Of a stretch of 64,000 nt of DNA, positions 42,651 through 50,880 are shown one piece after another. Source of the stretch: a virus; IMG/VR virus record IMGVR_UViG_3300027842_000093, positions 53,491-117,490 of that record. One strand, written 5' to 3'. Position 1 is the stretch's first letter. Each line of letters begins with the position of its first letter. The position numbers and the translations under genes were made by a program. The notes below the pieces were generated by a model. The model saw only the letters and a list, made by a program, of their open reading frames with translations. It was not told the DNA's origin and made no database searches.

Positions 42651-42773
42651 ATGGAATGCCCCGCTTGCGGCTCAAAACTTGTTTCTTTATTAAATTGTGG
42701 CTGTCCAGATCCAAACTGTAAAAATTTGCTCGAATGTACAGAATGTCAAAGTGTGTTCAACATAGGTAAATAA
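42651..42773 (+). CDS. Tiny zinc-ribbon protein (40 aa)
   Basis: ATG two bases after the previous stop; TAA at 42771-42773, followed by the next ATG after one base. The Cys pattern is C-P-A-C-G, C-G-C, C, C-T-E-C: seven cysteines in 40 residues, enough for one or two zinc ions. It is below usual gene-caller limits, but the tight packing between genes supports it. Confidence 0.6.
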   Translation: MECPACGSKLVSLLNCGCPDPNCKNLLECTECQSVFNIGK

Positions 42774-42774
42774 A

Positions 42775-43239
42775 ATGGACCTTAATTCAATTCTTCAGTT
42801 CATTTTATCGCTTATTGGTCAAGCCAAGGTTGCCAATACATCGACAAATCAAACTCCAAGCGTAAATACAATTTCAATTCTTCGTGGTCCACTTGAGCCA
42901 TCAGCGGGAATTTTTGGAGATGGAAGTTTAACGTGGGATTCTTTCAAATTTGTATCGCTAGAAAACGAAAAGCTTTTTATCCCCGCAGGTACATATAAGT
43001 TAGAATGGCATGAAAGTCCTCATTTGGGAAACGCAACAGTCCCCTTGTTGATCGGGGTTCCAGGAAGGACAGAAATTTTATTGCATTGGGGTAATTTCGA
43101 AGCTTGTAGCGACGGTTGTATTTTGTGTGGAACTGTTAGAGATGGAAATGATATTGATACAACCCAAACTGCTTGTAAAGAACTTTTTGCGAAGATTAAC
43201 GCTGTTGGAATTGAGAATTGTCAGATAACAATCTCATAA
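42775..43239 (+). CDS. DUF5675-family protein, possibly lysis or cell-wall related
   Basis: 154 aa. After a hydrophobic N-terminus (ILQFILSLIGQ) comes the conserved layout I associate with DUF5675: LRGPLEPSAGIFGDG, FVSLENEKLFIPAGTYKLEWHESP, PGRTEILLHWGN, DGCILCG. The H-W-G-N and G-C-I-L signatures recall L,D-transpeptidase-like active sites, with His and Cys at about residues 103 and 114. The family occurs in many phages near lysis genes. Biochemical function is not established as far as I know. Confidence 0.75.
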   Translation: MDLNSILQFILSLIGQAKVANTSTNQTPSVNTISILRGPLEPSAGIFGDGSLTWDSFKFVSLENEKLFIPAGTYKLEWHESPHLGNATVPLLIGVPGRTEILLHWGNFEACSDGCILCGTVRDGNDIDTTQTACKELFAKINAVGIENCQITIS

Positions 43240-43260
43240 GATAAGACCCGAAGGAATATC

Positions 43261-43488
43261 ATGTACAAAGAACAGAACGAATGTAAACATGAAAAGTTAA
43301 CATTTGGGAGCGGAGATTTTTATATATTTTGTGTGGATTGTACAAGATCCTGGGTTCATAGGAATACGGCTGATGATACGACTTCCTACGAGCACAGTCC
43401 TTTAATTTTCAACAATGAATATCGTGTCAAATTCCCAGATAATCTCACTTTCATAGAAACGAAAGCTCAAGAAAAGGGATTGGTATGA
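43261..43488 (+). CDS. Zinc-knuckle protein with the shared C-terminal tail
   Basis: 75 aa, AAGGA before the ATG. It has an ECKHEKLTFGSGDFYIFCVDC zinc pattern (about 7-28) and ends PDNLTFIETKAQEKGLV, the tail seen in five proteins near the left end, 38 kb away. The stop overlaps the next ATG (ATGA). Its presence among tail genes shows that the tail is not confined to one operon. Confidence 0.7.
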   Translation: MYKEQNECKHEKLTFGSGDFYIFCVDCTRSWVHRNTADDTTSYEHSPLIFNNEYRVKFPDNLTFIETKAQEKGLV

Positions 43489-44069
43489 GTGAAGAAAAGA
43501 AACGCTATCGCGTTAAAGTGAAGAATTCCAAAGACAATTTAACTTATGTTCCCTTCCCCGATTTGGTTGTGAAATATACAAATGGATGGGCAGAACCTCT
43601 TAAAATAAAAGAGGGAGACGAAATTCCTTTAGAAGCCTGTGATAAAGAAGATGTAAGAAAGTCGTGGTTAGCGGGTTCGTTAAAGCGTTATACTGATAGT
43701 GGTTGGATTGAAGAATTTATTGTAAGGCCGGAACCAAAACCACTTACAGAAAAAGAATTAAAATTTTTAGAAGCAATCAAACCTATTCAGGGAACCGGAA
43801 GTATACAATCTTCGGATATTCCCACCCCTCCTACAGTTTCTAATAAAGCGGAGGAAAAACAAGAAGTAAAACCAAATTTGCCAGAAGCACAAAGTACGTT
43901 GTCCAATTTCAGCCTCGTAAAAACTTTTGACGATTTTAGTAAACTTTCTTATTTTTTGAAGTTGCGCTTTATTAAGGAATCCAACAATAAAGAATTACTT
44001 AAAGAAATTTTAAGTAAAACTGATAGCCACCAATTTAAAAATAACATCCAAGTAAGACTTTCACACTAA
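43485..44069 (+). CDS. Unknown 194-aa virion-region protein
   Basis: Coupled to the previous gene (ATGA). The N-terminal 80 residues are β-rich (RYRVKVKNSKDNLTYVPFPDLVVKY...SWLAGSLKRYTDSGWIEEF). A Pro/Glu/Lys-rich linker (80-140) leads to a small helical end. Perhaps a capsid or tail accessory; no family recognised. Confidence 0.65.
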   Translation: MSEEKKRYRVKVKNSKDNLTYVPFPDLVVKYTNGWAEPLKIKEGDEIPLEACDKEDVRKSWLAGSLKRYTDSGWIEEFIVRPEPKPLTEKELKFLEAIKPIQGTGSIQSSDIPTPPTVSNKAEEKQEVKPNLPEAQSTLSNFSLVKTFDDFSKLSYFLKLRFIKESNNKELLKEILSKTDSHQFKNNIQVRLSH

Positions 44070-44079
44070 GAGGAAACCT

Positions 44080-44862
44080 ATGGGTTCAGTAATCCCCCCA
44101 GAATTTGGAGTTCCCCTTACAGCCGATGAATTGATGTCTACGATTCCCACGTCGGTTTTGTACGGCGTGACCCCTTCAAACGAATTTATTCCAATTCAAA
44201 TTACCAGTACTGGTGAGCTTGTTGTTGAAGCTACCTTTTCTGGTTCTATTACCATAGGTGAAGTGGGTGTCGATGACAAATCTTCTTTTACATACGGCAC
44301 ATCGTTAGAGCAGCCAGTTGGAGGTGTGTATCAAGATACGTCACCAACATTAACTGCGGGGCAAACCGGAGCCGCAAGACTTACACAGTATAGAGCCTTT
44401 CATGTAAATTTAAGAGATTCAAATGGTGTAGAAATAACTCCTGCTACTCAAGTAACGTCATTAGCTATTCTCTCAGATTTAAATAAGTTTCAGTTTAGTA
44501 GTGGAGCTTTGATTGTAACCACGACAGGCGCAGCAGGAACTCCTGTAAATGTTTTCGCAGAAAATACCACAGTTCCTTCATCCATTTTAACGGCTATTTT
44601 AAGTTACACAGTTCCTGCCGGAAAAACCTTAAGTATTACAGGGGTTTATGGTTGGGGACAAGCAGATGGAGAATTTGTAATCAAAGTAGACAGTGTTGTA
44701 GTTGGCGGTGGTTGGTCTTCTCCATCATTTCGTACTTTACATTTGGATTATATAGCTGCGCCAATACCTGCAACATCAGGACAAGTTGTAACAGTGAATG
44801 TTACACAATATCAAACATCAACACAAGATTTTAAAGCAAACTTATTGGGTACATTGAATTAA
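44080..44862 (+). CDS. Virion surface protein, first of a β-rich family
   Basis: 260 aa. The Thr/Ser/Gly/Val-rich sequence is of the kind seen in repetitive phage decoration and fibre proteins. The last 90 residues (SYTVPAGKTLSITGVYGWGQADGEFVIKVDSVVV...VNVTQYQTSTQDFKANLLGTLN) form a β-sandwich-like domain with a counterpart at the end of the 45092 protein (VTLKNRDTQAQDLYVTFFTH). It opens an expanded gene set that runs to about 50.6 kb. Binding partner unknown. Confidence 0.65.
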   Translation: MGSVIPPEFGVPLTADELMSTIPTSVLYGVTPSNEFIPIQITSTGELVVEATFSGSITIGEVGVDDKSSFTYGTSLEQPVGGVYQDTSPTLTAGQTGAARLTQYRAFHVNLRDSNGVEITPATQVTSLAILSDLNKFQFSSGALIVTTTGAAGTPVNVFAENTTVPSSILTAILSYTVPAGKTLSITGVYGWGQADGEFVIKVDSVVVGGGWSSPSFRTLHLDYIAAPIPATSGQVVTVNVTQYQTSTQDFKANLLGTLN

Positions 44863-44880
44863 AGATAAGAGGAGAAGAAG

Positions 44881-45078
44881 ATGGCAGACATAATGCCGAA
44901 TTTAGAATTGAACAAGAAACGTTTAAGTGTTCATGTAACAGAGATGAAACTTCAACTAGAACGTCTCGATTTGCGTAAATTAGAAATTGCAGAAGAACTT
45001 AGAAAGATTGACGAAAACATTAAAGCAACCAATTTGGATATTCAGAATACTCAAGATTCTATAGCGAAGATGAAGTAA
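44881..45078 (+). CDS. Small coiled-coil protein (65 aa)
   Basis: AGGAGAAG before the ATG. Nearly the whole protein is one heptad-patterned helix (MKLQLERLDLRKLEIAEEL, then RKIDENIKATNLDIQNTQDS). It resembles the 86-aa protein at 55423 in layout. Likely an oligomeric spacer or chaperone for the adjacent surface proteins. Confidence 0.65.
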   Translation: MADIMPNLELNKKRLSVHVTEMKLQLERLDLRKLEIAEELRKIDENIKATNLDIQNTQDSIAKMK

Positions 45079-45091
45079 TAGGAGAATTACA

Positions 45092-45892
45092 ATGGCAGAT
45101 TTTGATGCACAACAACCAGTAAGAACTACCGCAACAGAGTTTACAACAGAAATAGCTAATGCTGCTGGAACAACTATTAATCCAGCCGAGGATTATGCTC
45201 AAGGTTCTACCACTTCTGGACAGAATGGTGTTTTAGATCAGACTGCTACTACAACAGCCGCACCAACCTATACAACAGGCACAACCAATCCACTTTCTAC
45301 AACAACGTCTGGAGATTTGAGAACTGTTTCTAAACTTGAGGATGGATCTGGAAATTCCATATCTTCCACCAGCAGTTCATTAAATGTCAATGTTACCAAT
45401 TTTCCTACAGATGCTGATGCATATGCACAAGGATCTACAACTTCCGGTCAAGTAGGTAATTTGCCTCTAGGTGCCGCAACTACCTCCGCACCTACATATG
45501 TTACTGGAACTTCTAATCCCCTATCTCTTGATACAAATGGAAATCTTCGCGTAGCTGTTGAAAATACCTCACCGACGCCAACTCCAGTTCTTACTTATTT
45601 TACAGATTCTGCTGTGGCAAGCGGCGCTACGACAACGCATTCTGTTGCAGGTCCGGTTACGTTGGATAAGATTGATTTTACAGCATCAGGTGAGATGAAA
45701 GGTACCGTTGCTATTGGTGTTACAAGCAGTGAAGTGACATATTGGAATGGTTTTAATAGCGCGTCTCATCAAGATTTTAGTTTTGTTTTGAATTTTCCTT
45801 ATGTTATTCCTACAGGATCGTCTGTGAAAGTTACTCTTAAAAATAGAGACACACAAGCACAAGATCTTTACGTTACTTTCTTTACCCATTAA
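45092..45892 (+). CDS. Virion surface protein with two QGSTTSGQ repeats
   Basis: 266 aa, AGGAGAA before the ATG. It contains two copies of a roughly 45-residue unit: AQGSTTSGQ...TTTAAPTYTTGTTNPLS...SGDLR and AQGSTTSGQ...TTSAPTYVTGTSNPLS...NGNLR. A C-terminal β-sandwich-like domain (about 165-266) pairs with that of the preceding gene. The repeats recur in the next gene and once in the 48946 protein. A receptor-binding or capsid-surface role is likely from composition and context. Confidence 0.7.
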   Translation: MADFDAQQPVRTTATEFTTEIANAAGTTINPAEDYAQGSTTSGQNGVLDQTATTTAAPTYTTGTTNPLSTTTSGDLRTVSKLEDGSGNSISSTSSSLNVNVTNFPTDADAYAQGSTTSGQVGNLPLGAATTSAPTYVTGTSNPLSLDTNGNLRVAVENTSPTPTPVLTYFTDSAVASGATTTHSVAGPVTLDKIDFTASGEMKGTVAIGVTSSEVTYWNGFNSASHQDFSFVLNFPYVIPTGSSVKVTLKNRDTQAQDLYVTFFTH

Positions 45893-45927
45893 TTAATTTA
45901 AGATAAGTTTTAAGCAAAGGATAAGAA

Positions 45928-47127
45928 ATGGCTGATTTACCTATTACGAGCGATGCGGGTGCAACGCCCATTGTCGTTAATGATCCGACTACGACAGCGA
46001 ATGTTGCTAATGTAAAAGCAGCTTCCACTGCCGCTGTTGTAGGCGATAATTCGTTAGTAGTAGCTCTTTCTCCAAATTCTCCGGTACCTACTGGAACTAA
46101 CAATATAGGAGTTACGGGAGTTGCACAAGGGTCAACAACTTCTGGAGAGCATGGGGATTTGATTCAGGGCGCTGTTACGACAGCAGCACCTTCATATTCC
46201 ACAGGACAAACCAGCCCGCTGTCTTTGACCATTGTTGGTAATCTACGAGTAGATGGAAGTTCAGTTACTCAACCAGTATCTGGAACTGTTACAGCTAATC
46301 AAGGAACTGCTAATACAGCGGCCAATAAGTGGCCAATCGAGATTGTGGATTCGGGTGGCGTTAATATAGCTACGGTCAATGCAACGAATGAGTTGCTTGT
46401 TACTGATACTGATTTAACGTTGACTCAAGGGTCTACTACGTCTGGTCAATTGGGTCCATTAATACAAGGGGCAGTTACAACATCGGCTCCTACGTATGTA
46501 ACGGCCCAAACTAATCCCTTATCTTTAACTACATCGGGAGATTTGAGAGTTGTTTCTAAAACCGAAGATGGTTCAGGAACCGCTATTACATCAACGGCAC
46601 TAGATGCAAAGCAGGGAATAGATGTAAATTTAATTGCTTCTCCGAGCCAGTCTGCCGCGTCTTCCGGCCAGATTTATGTAACATCATTTGAATTTAATCT
46701 TCCAACAAATGGAACAGAATCTCCGGCAGTATATATTAAAAATCCAAGTGGGTCTGGAAAAACATTAATTTTAAAAATAATATCTGCTTCATGTGAAGAT
46801 GCGACAAATGGAGCAGCAGTAATTCGTATATATGGAAATCCAACCACCTCCGCAAATGGAACATCGCAAACAATTTCATCAACAAGTATTGGTGGTGGAG
46901 CGGGTGCCTCAGCAATGACAGCTTTTTCAGGACCTACAGCCTCCGCCAATGGTACAGTATTATTTGCAGTAAATACAGGATCTGGAAATGTAATTGAACC
47001 TGGGCATATGCCAATAGATTTCGATGGCTTAATTAGGGTAGCAGCAAATAACACTTTGTTAATTACTGGAGAACCACAAACTAATAACATGAACTATTCC
47101 TTTACAGTTATGTGGCAAGAGGTATAA
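45928..47127 (+). CDS. Virion surface protein with QGSTTSGQ repeats (399 aa)
   Basis: Two repeat units (AQGSTTSGEHG...APSYSTGQTSPLS...NLRV, and TQGSTTSGQLG...APTYVTAQTNPLS...GDLRV) are separated by a VDGSSVTQPVSGTVTANQ linker of the type seen in jumbo-phage surface proteins. The C-terminal 150 residues (VTSFEFNLPTNGTESPAVYIKN...GEPQTNNMNYSFTVMWQEV) form a β-sandwich ending in W-x-E-x, a feature shared with the following family members. Probably an outer virion protein. Confidence 0.7.
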   Translation: MADLPITSDAGATPIVVNDPTTTANVANVKAASTAAVVGDNSLVVALSPNSPVPTGTNNIGVTGVAQGSTTSGEHGDLIQGAVTTAAPSYSTGQTSPLSLTIVGNLRVDGSSVTQPVSGTVTANQGTANTAANKWPIEIVDSGGVNIATVNATNELLVTDTDLTLTQGSTTSGQLGPLIQGAVTTSAPTYVTAQTNPLSLTTSGDLRVVSKTEDGSGTAITSTALDAKQGIDVNLIASPSQSAASSGQIYVTSFEFNLPTNGTESPAVYIKNPSGSGKTLILKIISASCEDATNGAAVIRIYGNPTTSANGTSQTISSTSIGGGAGASAMTAFSGPTASANGTVLFAVNTGSGNVIEPGHMPIDFDGLIRVAANNTLLITGEPQTNNMNYSFTVMWQEV

Positions 47128-47128
47128 T

Positions 47129-47668
47129 GTGGCGCAGAATTCATCTGGAATAATTACGGCATTAAATGGAACAATCGTTGTTCCAATAATTGGGGAAGCT
47201 TCCATAGTCTTTAATGTTACTGGAACATGGCAAGCAACATTAGGAGTTAAAGCTACTGTTGACGGCATAAATTGGTTTTCTATTCCAGGATTTATACTAG
47301 CTACACAATCCATTGCTTCGTCATTTTCTTCTAACCAAGCAGTAGCTATTAGTTGTTCTGGATTTTTGCAAGTACAATTGATTGCAACGTCTTTTACTTC
47401 TGGTACTATCAACGTAGCATGGGCAAGCAGTGGCGCAGGAACAAATGTTGTAAGTGTAACGGAAACTCTAAATATAGATGGTTCCCCAACAACCCAAATA
47501 GTTGATAATGATGGAATTTTATTTAATACAGGTCTAGCTTTACATGTGACAGATTATCTAAATAGACAGATACAAGAACAAATGCTTTTAATGGCAGAGG
47601 CTAATTTATTATCCACAGAATTAGCACGAGAAAAAACAAGCAGGTATAATTTTAAGGAGATACGCTAA
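47129..47668 (+). CDS. Virion surface protein, β-sandwich duplicated in 48946
   Basis: 179 aa from a GTG start preceded by AAGAGG. The first 115 residues (SSGIITALNGTIVVPIIG; FNVTGTWQATLGVKATVDG; NWFSIPGF; CSGFLQVQLIATSFTSGTI) are a clear duplicate of residues about 75-185 of the protein at 48946. The C-terminal 60 residues are helical and charged, ending a stalk. It is one of a tandem set of related surface proteins. Confidence 0.7.
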   Translation: MAQNSSGIITALNGTIVVPIIGEASIVFNVTGTWQATLGVKATVDGINWFSIPGFILATQSIASSFSSNQAVAISCSGFLQVQLIATSFTSGTINVAWASSGAGTNVVSVTETLNIDGSPTTQIVDNDGILFNTGLALHVTDYLNRQIQEQMLLMAEANLLSTELAREKTSRYNFKEIR

Positions 47669-47669
47669 A

Positions 47670-48323
47670 ATGCTATCAGAAATTAGAACAGGTGTAATTG
47701 TAACATCGAACGGAGCCGTAAACCCATCAAGAAGTGACAAAACAGGCGCATTGGTTGTGACAGATGGACATGGGCATTGGTCAGAAGCGGCCTCACAGCA
47801 AAAATTGTTTACTGCAATTCTTTCTCAAGGGACCACCACTGTCGCAGCGGGTAACATTGTAGGCGCAGCGGCAGCAGCTTCTACTCAATTTGCTGTTTGG
47901 AATCCTTTGGGGTCTTCTGTAAACTTAGTGCTTCAAAAGCTAAGAATTCAGCAATACTCGGGAACTCCCACAGCCGGAGGTTTGACACTTTCTTATTTTA
48001 ATGCTTCTGGTGTTGCTACATTTTTATCTACTTCTGGAGCCGTTCACAGTAATTACATTAATGGACCTTTGGGGCAAGGTGTATGTTTGGCCTCTGCTGC
48101 GGGTGCAGCATTGACTGGCGGATCAGCACTAACGACACTTTTAAATACAGGTTGGTCATCTTCTGCAACAGCATTAGCGTCTCCTGCTGGTATTGGATAT
48201 GTGGAAAACTTCGATGGTGAAGTTGTTGTTCCTCCTGGTTTTGGCGTAGTGCCTACATGGGCAGGAGCAGGAACTACTTATCTCGTTGGTTATAGTTTAA
48301 CATGGGAAGAAGTTAATTTTTAA
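47670..48323 (+). CDS. Virion surface protein (217 aa)
   Basis: Starts one base after the previous stop, with AAGGAG about 9 bases upstream. It begins LSEIRTGVIVTSNGAVNPSRSDKTGALVVTDGHG, then a β-sandwich rich in Gly/Ala/Thr, ending YSLTWEEVNF. That ending (W-x-E-E) recurs in the two next genes and suggests one domain family. Confidence 0.65.
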   Translation: MLSEIRTGVIVTSNGAVNPSRSDKTGALVVTDGHGHWSEAASQQKLFTAILSQGTTTVAAGNIVGAAAAASTQFAVWNPLGSSVNLVLQKLRIQQYSGTPTAGGLTLSYFNASGVATFLSTSGAVHSNYINGPLGQGVCLASAAGAALTGGSALTTLLNTGWSSSATALASPAGIGYVENFDGEVVVPPGFGVVPTWAGAGTTYLVGYSLTWEEVNF

Positions 48324-48339
48324 TGGAGGTTAATTTCTA

Positions 48340-48942
48340 ATGGGTGGACCTTTAGATCCTGAATTTTCTGCCATAACAGATAATAATGGAGATGTTTTAA
48401 ATGTTAACCCTAACGGGTCCATTTCTAGCTCTCCTCTTGATGGAACTAAAAATACATATTCTTTATGTACCTCCGCCATAAGTCCCCCAACCACTGCTAC
48501 AGATATTTTTCTAATTCAGGGGAGTAAAACGAAAGTAATTAGGGTTTTACGAATTGAAGTTACTGGCACACAAACTACGGCAGGACAAGTGCTACTCATA
48601 TTGATAAAGAGGCTCATTGCAAATACTGGAGGTACTGCTTCTACTTATCTTAATTGGCCTGGACACGATAGTGAAAATCCTCCAGCAACTGCTACGGTAT
48701 TACAATATTCGGCTAACCCAGTAATCACTGCTGGCGCTTTTTTGTTTGTAAGACAAAATACAACATTTATTCCAGCAGCACTTTCTGTTGCTGCTACTGT
48801 TCCTACGGTATGGACTTTTGGAGATAGGCCAGGACAAGCTATAGTGCTCCGAGGCGTAAATGAGCAGTTGGCTATAAATTTAAATTCTGTAACTATTACT
48901 GGTGGATCATTTCTAGTTAGTGTTGAATGGACAGAGGAATAA
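48340..48942 (+). CDS. Virion surface protein, paralogue of the 48946 C-terminal domain
   Basis: 200 aa. Residues about 45-200 (CTSAISPPTTATDIFLIQGSKTKVIRVLRIEVTGTQTTAG...IVLRGVNEQLAIN...LVSVEWTEE) align with the C-terminal domain of the next protein (GAFTPPSTPTDVAIITGSATKTIRITRLELSTTQSTAG...VACNFEWSEE). This is tandem duplication followed by divergence. Role as for neighbours. Confidence 0.7.
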   Translation: MGGPLDPEFSAITDNNGDVLNVNPNGSISSSPLDGTKNTYSLCTSAISPPTTATDIFLIQGSKTKVIRVLRIEVTGTQTTAGQVLLILIKRLIANTGGTASTYLNWPGHDSENPPATATVLQYSANPVITAGAFLFVRQNTTFIPAALSVAATVPTVWTFGDRPGQAIVLRGVNEQLAINLNSVTITGGSFLVSVEWTEE

Positions 48943-48945
48943 TAT

Positions 48946-50229
48946 ATGAAAGAAGTTGGCGTTGACTATTCAACATTTAAATCTCTAGTAACTAATAAAG
49001 GATTATTGACACAATATGTTGATAATGGCAATCAATATTTTATTTTTGCCGCAGAAGCTGATATATCGTGGGAAACAGTTGTACAGAAAGATGGTGGAGC
49101 GAATCAAACCGATTTTGAAACTAATTACAAATCTACTGCCAACAAAGCTTTTGGTACGACAAAAAATAATACTGGAACTATAACGTCTTTGAATGGAACA
49201 GTCATAGCTCCAGTACAGGGCAGTTCCACTATAGTTTTTAATGTTACAGGTACATGGTCTGCGACTCTTGGATTACAAGCAACAACAGATGGTATAAATT
49301 GGTTTAGTATATCTGGCTATGTTCCAACAAGTCAAGCTATTACATCATCGTTTTCGGTAAATCAGCCTGTCATCGTTAATTGTGGTGGATTTTATCAAGT
49401 TCAATTAATAGCTACTGCTTTTACATCTGGAACCATATCTGTTAATTGGGTTGCTAGTTCTGGCGATAATTCTTTACAAGTATATAGTACATCGGCACAG
49501 ACGTTTATTGTTTGGGCACAATTGAAAGATGGGGTTGGGAATAATATTACTTCCCAAGTAAATGGAACCAAACAAGCTCTTGATGTAGGCATTGATGTGG
49601 CTGGTACGCAGATTGATCCAAGATTGGTGGAAGGAGCCGTTACTACAAATCCACCTACCTACGCGACAGCCACCAATCAACCGCTATCTTTAAGTACTAC
49701 TGGTGCGTTACGTACTGAACAACTTTTAAGTTCTAAACAATATTATGGAGTAAGTACTGGAGCCTTTACTCCTCCTTCTACCCCAACTGATGTAGCTATT
49801 ATTACAGGCAGCGCCACGAAAACTATTAGAATTACAAGATTGGAATTATCTACTACTCAAAGCACTGCTGGAATAAACACATGGTTCATTGTTGTTCGGT
49901 CGTCAGCAAATAGTGGAGGAACTTCAGCAACTCCAACTATAGTTCCGTTAGATTCTACTAATAATGCAGCAACCGCCGTAGTTAGGAGTTATACAGCAAA
50001 TCCAAGTTCGCTTGGTTCGGCTGTTGGTACATTAAGGACCTCTAGGATTTTGTCTGACACTACCACTACTGTTTCCCAGCCAGCATATGTTTTTGATTTT
50101 ACGAATTCTGGAATTAGCTCAGGAATTGTACTTCGTGGCACATCCCAGGTATTGGCTTTAAATTTTAATGGAGCGACCTTACCCCTTGGGTTGAGTGTTG
50201 CTTGCAATTTTGAATGGTCCGAAGAATAA
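48946..50229 (+). CDS. Mosaic virion surface protein (427 aa)
   Basis: It combines three pieces found separately nearby. An N-terminal 65-residue domain (YVDNGNQYFIFAAEAD...DFETNYKSTANKA) is also in the small protein at 50625. A β-sandwich (about 75-185) duplicates 47129. A single TTNPPTYATATNQPLSLSTTGALR repeat unit leads into a C-terminal domain matching 48340. This shows module shuffling within the cluster. Likely a capsid- or tail-surface adhesin. Confidence 0.7.
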   Translation: MKEVGVDYSTFKSLVTNKGLLTQYVDNGNQYFIFAAEADISWETVVQKDGGANQTDFETNYKSTANKAFGTTKNNTGTITSLNGTVIAPVQGSSTIVFNVTGTWSATLGLQATTDGINWFSISGYVPTSQAITSSFSVNQPVIVNCGGFYQVQLIATAFTSGTISVNWVASSGDNSLQVYSTSAQTFIVWAQLKDGVGNNITSQVNGTKQALDVGIDVAGTQIDPRLVEGAVTTNPPTYATATNQPLSLSTTGALRTEQLLSSKQYYGVSTGAFTPPSTPTDVAIITGSATKTIRITRLELSTTQSTAGINTWFIVVRSSANSGGTSATPTIVPLDSTNNAATAVVRSYTANPSSLGSAVGTLRTSRILSDTTTTVSQPAYVFDFTNSGISSGIVLRGTSQVLALNFNGATLPLGLSVACNFEWSEE

Positions 50230-50252
50230 AATTATATTGAAGGAGAAATATT

Positions 50253-50603
50253 GTGGCCGACCCAACGACTAATTTACATACAGGTACAGAAACTGCAAGT
50301 GGAACTAGCATTGCCTTTGGTCTTCCTACCAACCAAATAGTAGGAGTATTTGTAAATGTCTCTGCTGTTTCTGGTGTTTTACCAACTCTTGCTATTTCTG
50401 TAGAGCAGTCTCCCAATGGAACTGATTGGTATAATATTCCAAATGCTTCAGGCACTGTTTCTTTTGCGGGTATTAATACTGTTGCACTTTTTAGCGTATT
50501 TCCTCCAACTGGTCAACCCTGCTGTGATACTATACGATGTGCCTGGACGATTGGTGGAGTAAATCCAAGTTTTACTTTTACCGTGGATATTGTTAACTAT
50601 TAA
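50253..50603 (+). CDS. Small β-sandwich virion protein (116 aa)
   Basis: GTG start with AAGGAG upstream. The sequence (HTGTETASGTSIAFGLP; VFVNVSAVSGVLPTLAISVEQSPNGTDWYNIPNASGTV; IRCAWTIGGVNPSFTFTVDIVN) has the layout of the -NGTDW- sandwiches seen in jumbo-phage decoration proteins and in the 47129 and 48946 proteins (DGINWFSI). It closes the duplicated family. Confidence 0.65.
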   Translation: MADPTTNLHTGTETASGTSIAFGLPTNQIVGVFVNVSAVSGVLPTLAISVEQSPNGTDWYNIPNASGTVSFAGINTVALFSVFPPTGQPCCDTIRCAWTIGGVNPSFTFTVDIVNY

Positions 50604-50624
50604 TTTTATATAGGATAAAAAATT

Positions 50625-50876
50625 ATGCAATTACAAATGTTGTCCCTCGCTTACGATCAATGGAAACAAATGCGAACTTTTTTAGCTGTTAATACCTATT
50701 ACATAAAAGACAATAAAGAATATCGCCTTTTATTAATAGATTTTGGGCGTGGTTTTATTGCCACTTCTAATATTTCTTCGGCGGTAGACATAGTAGATTT
50801 TGAAGCGAATATAAAAAGTACGGCTATTTCATCGATTTCGGTAGATGCTGCGATAGCGGCTCAAATAATTGGATGA
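50625..50876 (+). CDS. Small protein matching the N-terminal domain of 48946
   Basis: 83 aa. TYYIKDNKEYRLLLIDFGRG...VDIVDFEANIKSTAIS corresponds to the anchor-like first 65 residues of the 48946 protein. Here it stands alone, as also seems the case for the 87-aa protein at 51635. It may be an adaptor linking surface proteins to the virion. Confidence 0.6.
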   Translation: MQLQMLSLAYDQWKQMRTFLAVNTYYIKDNKEYRLLLIDFGRGFIATSNISSAVDIVDFEANIKSTAISSISVDAAIAAQIIG

Positions 50877-50880
50877 GCTA

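Noticed and set aside
45092-50229. CRISPR array or diversity-generating retroelement suggested by repeats in surface genes
   Set aside because: The repeats are coding, unequal and in frame; no reverse transcriptase or template repeat is seen.
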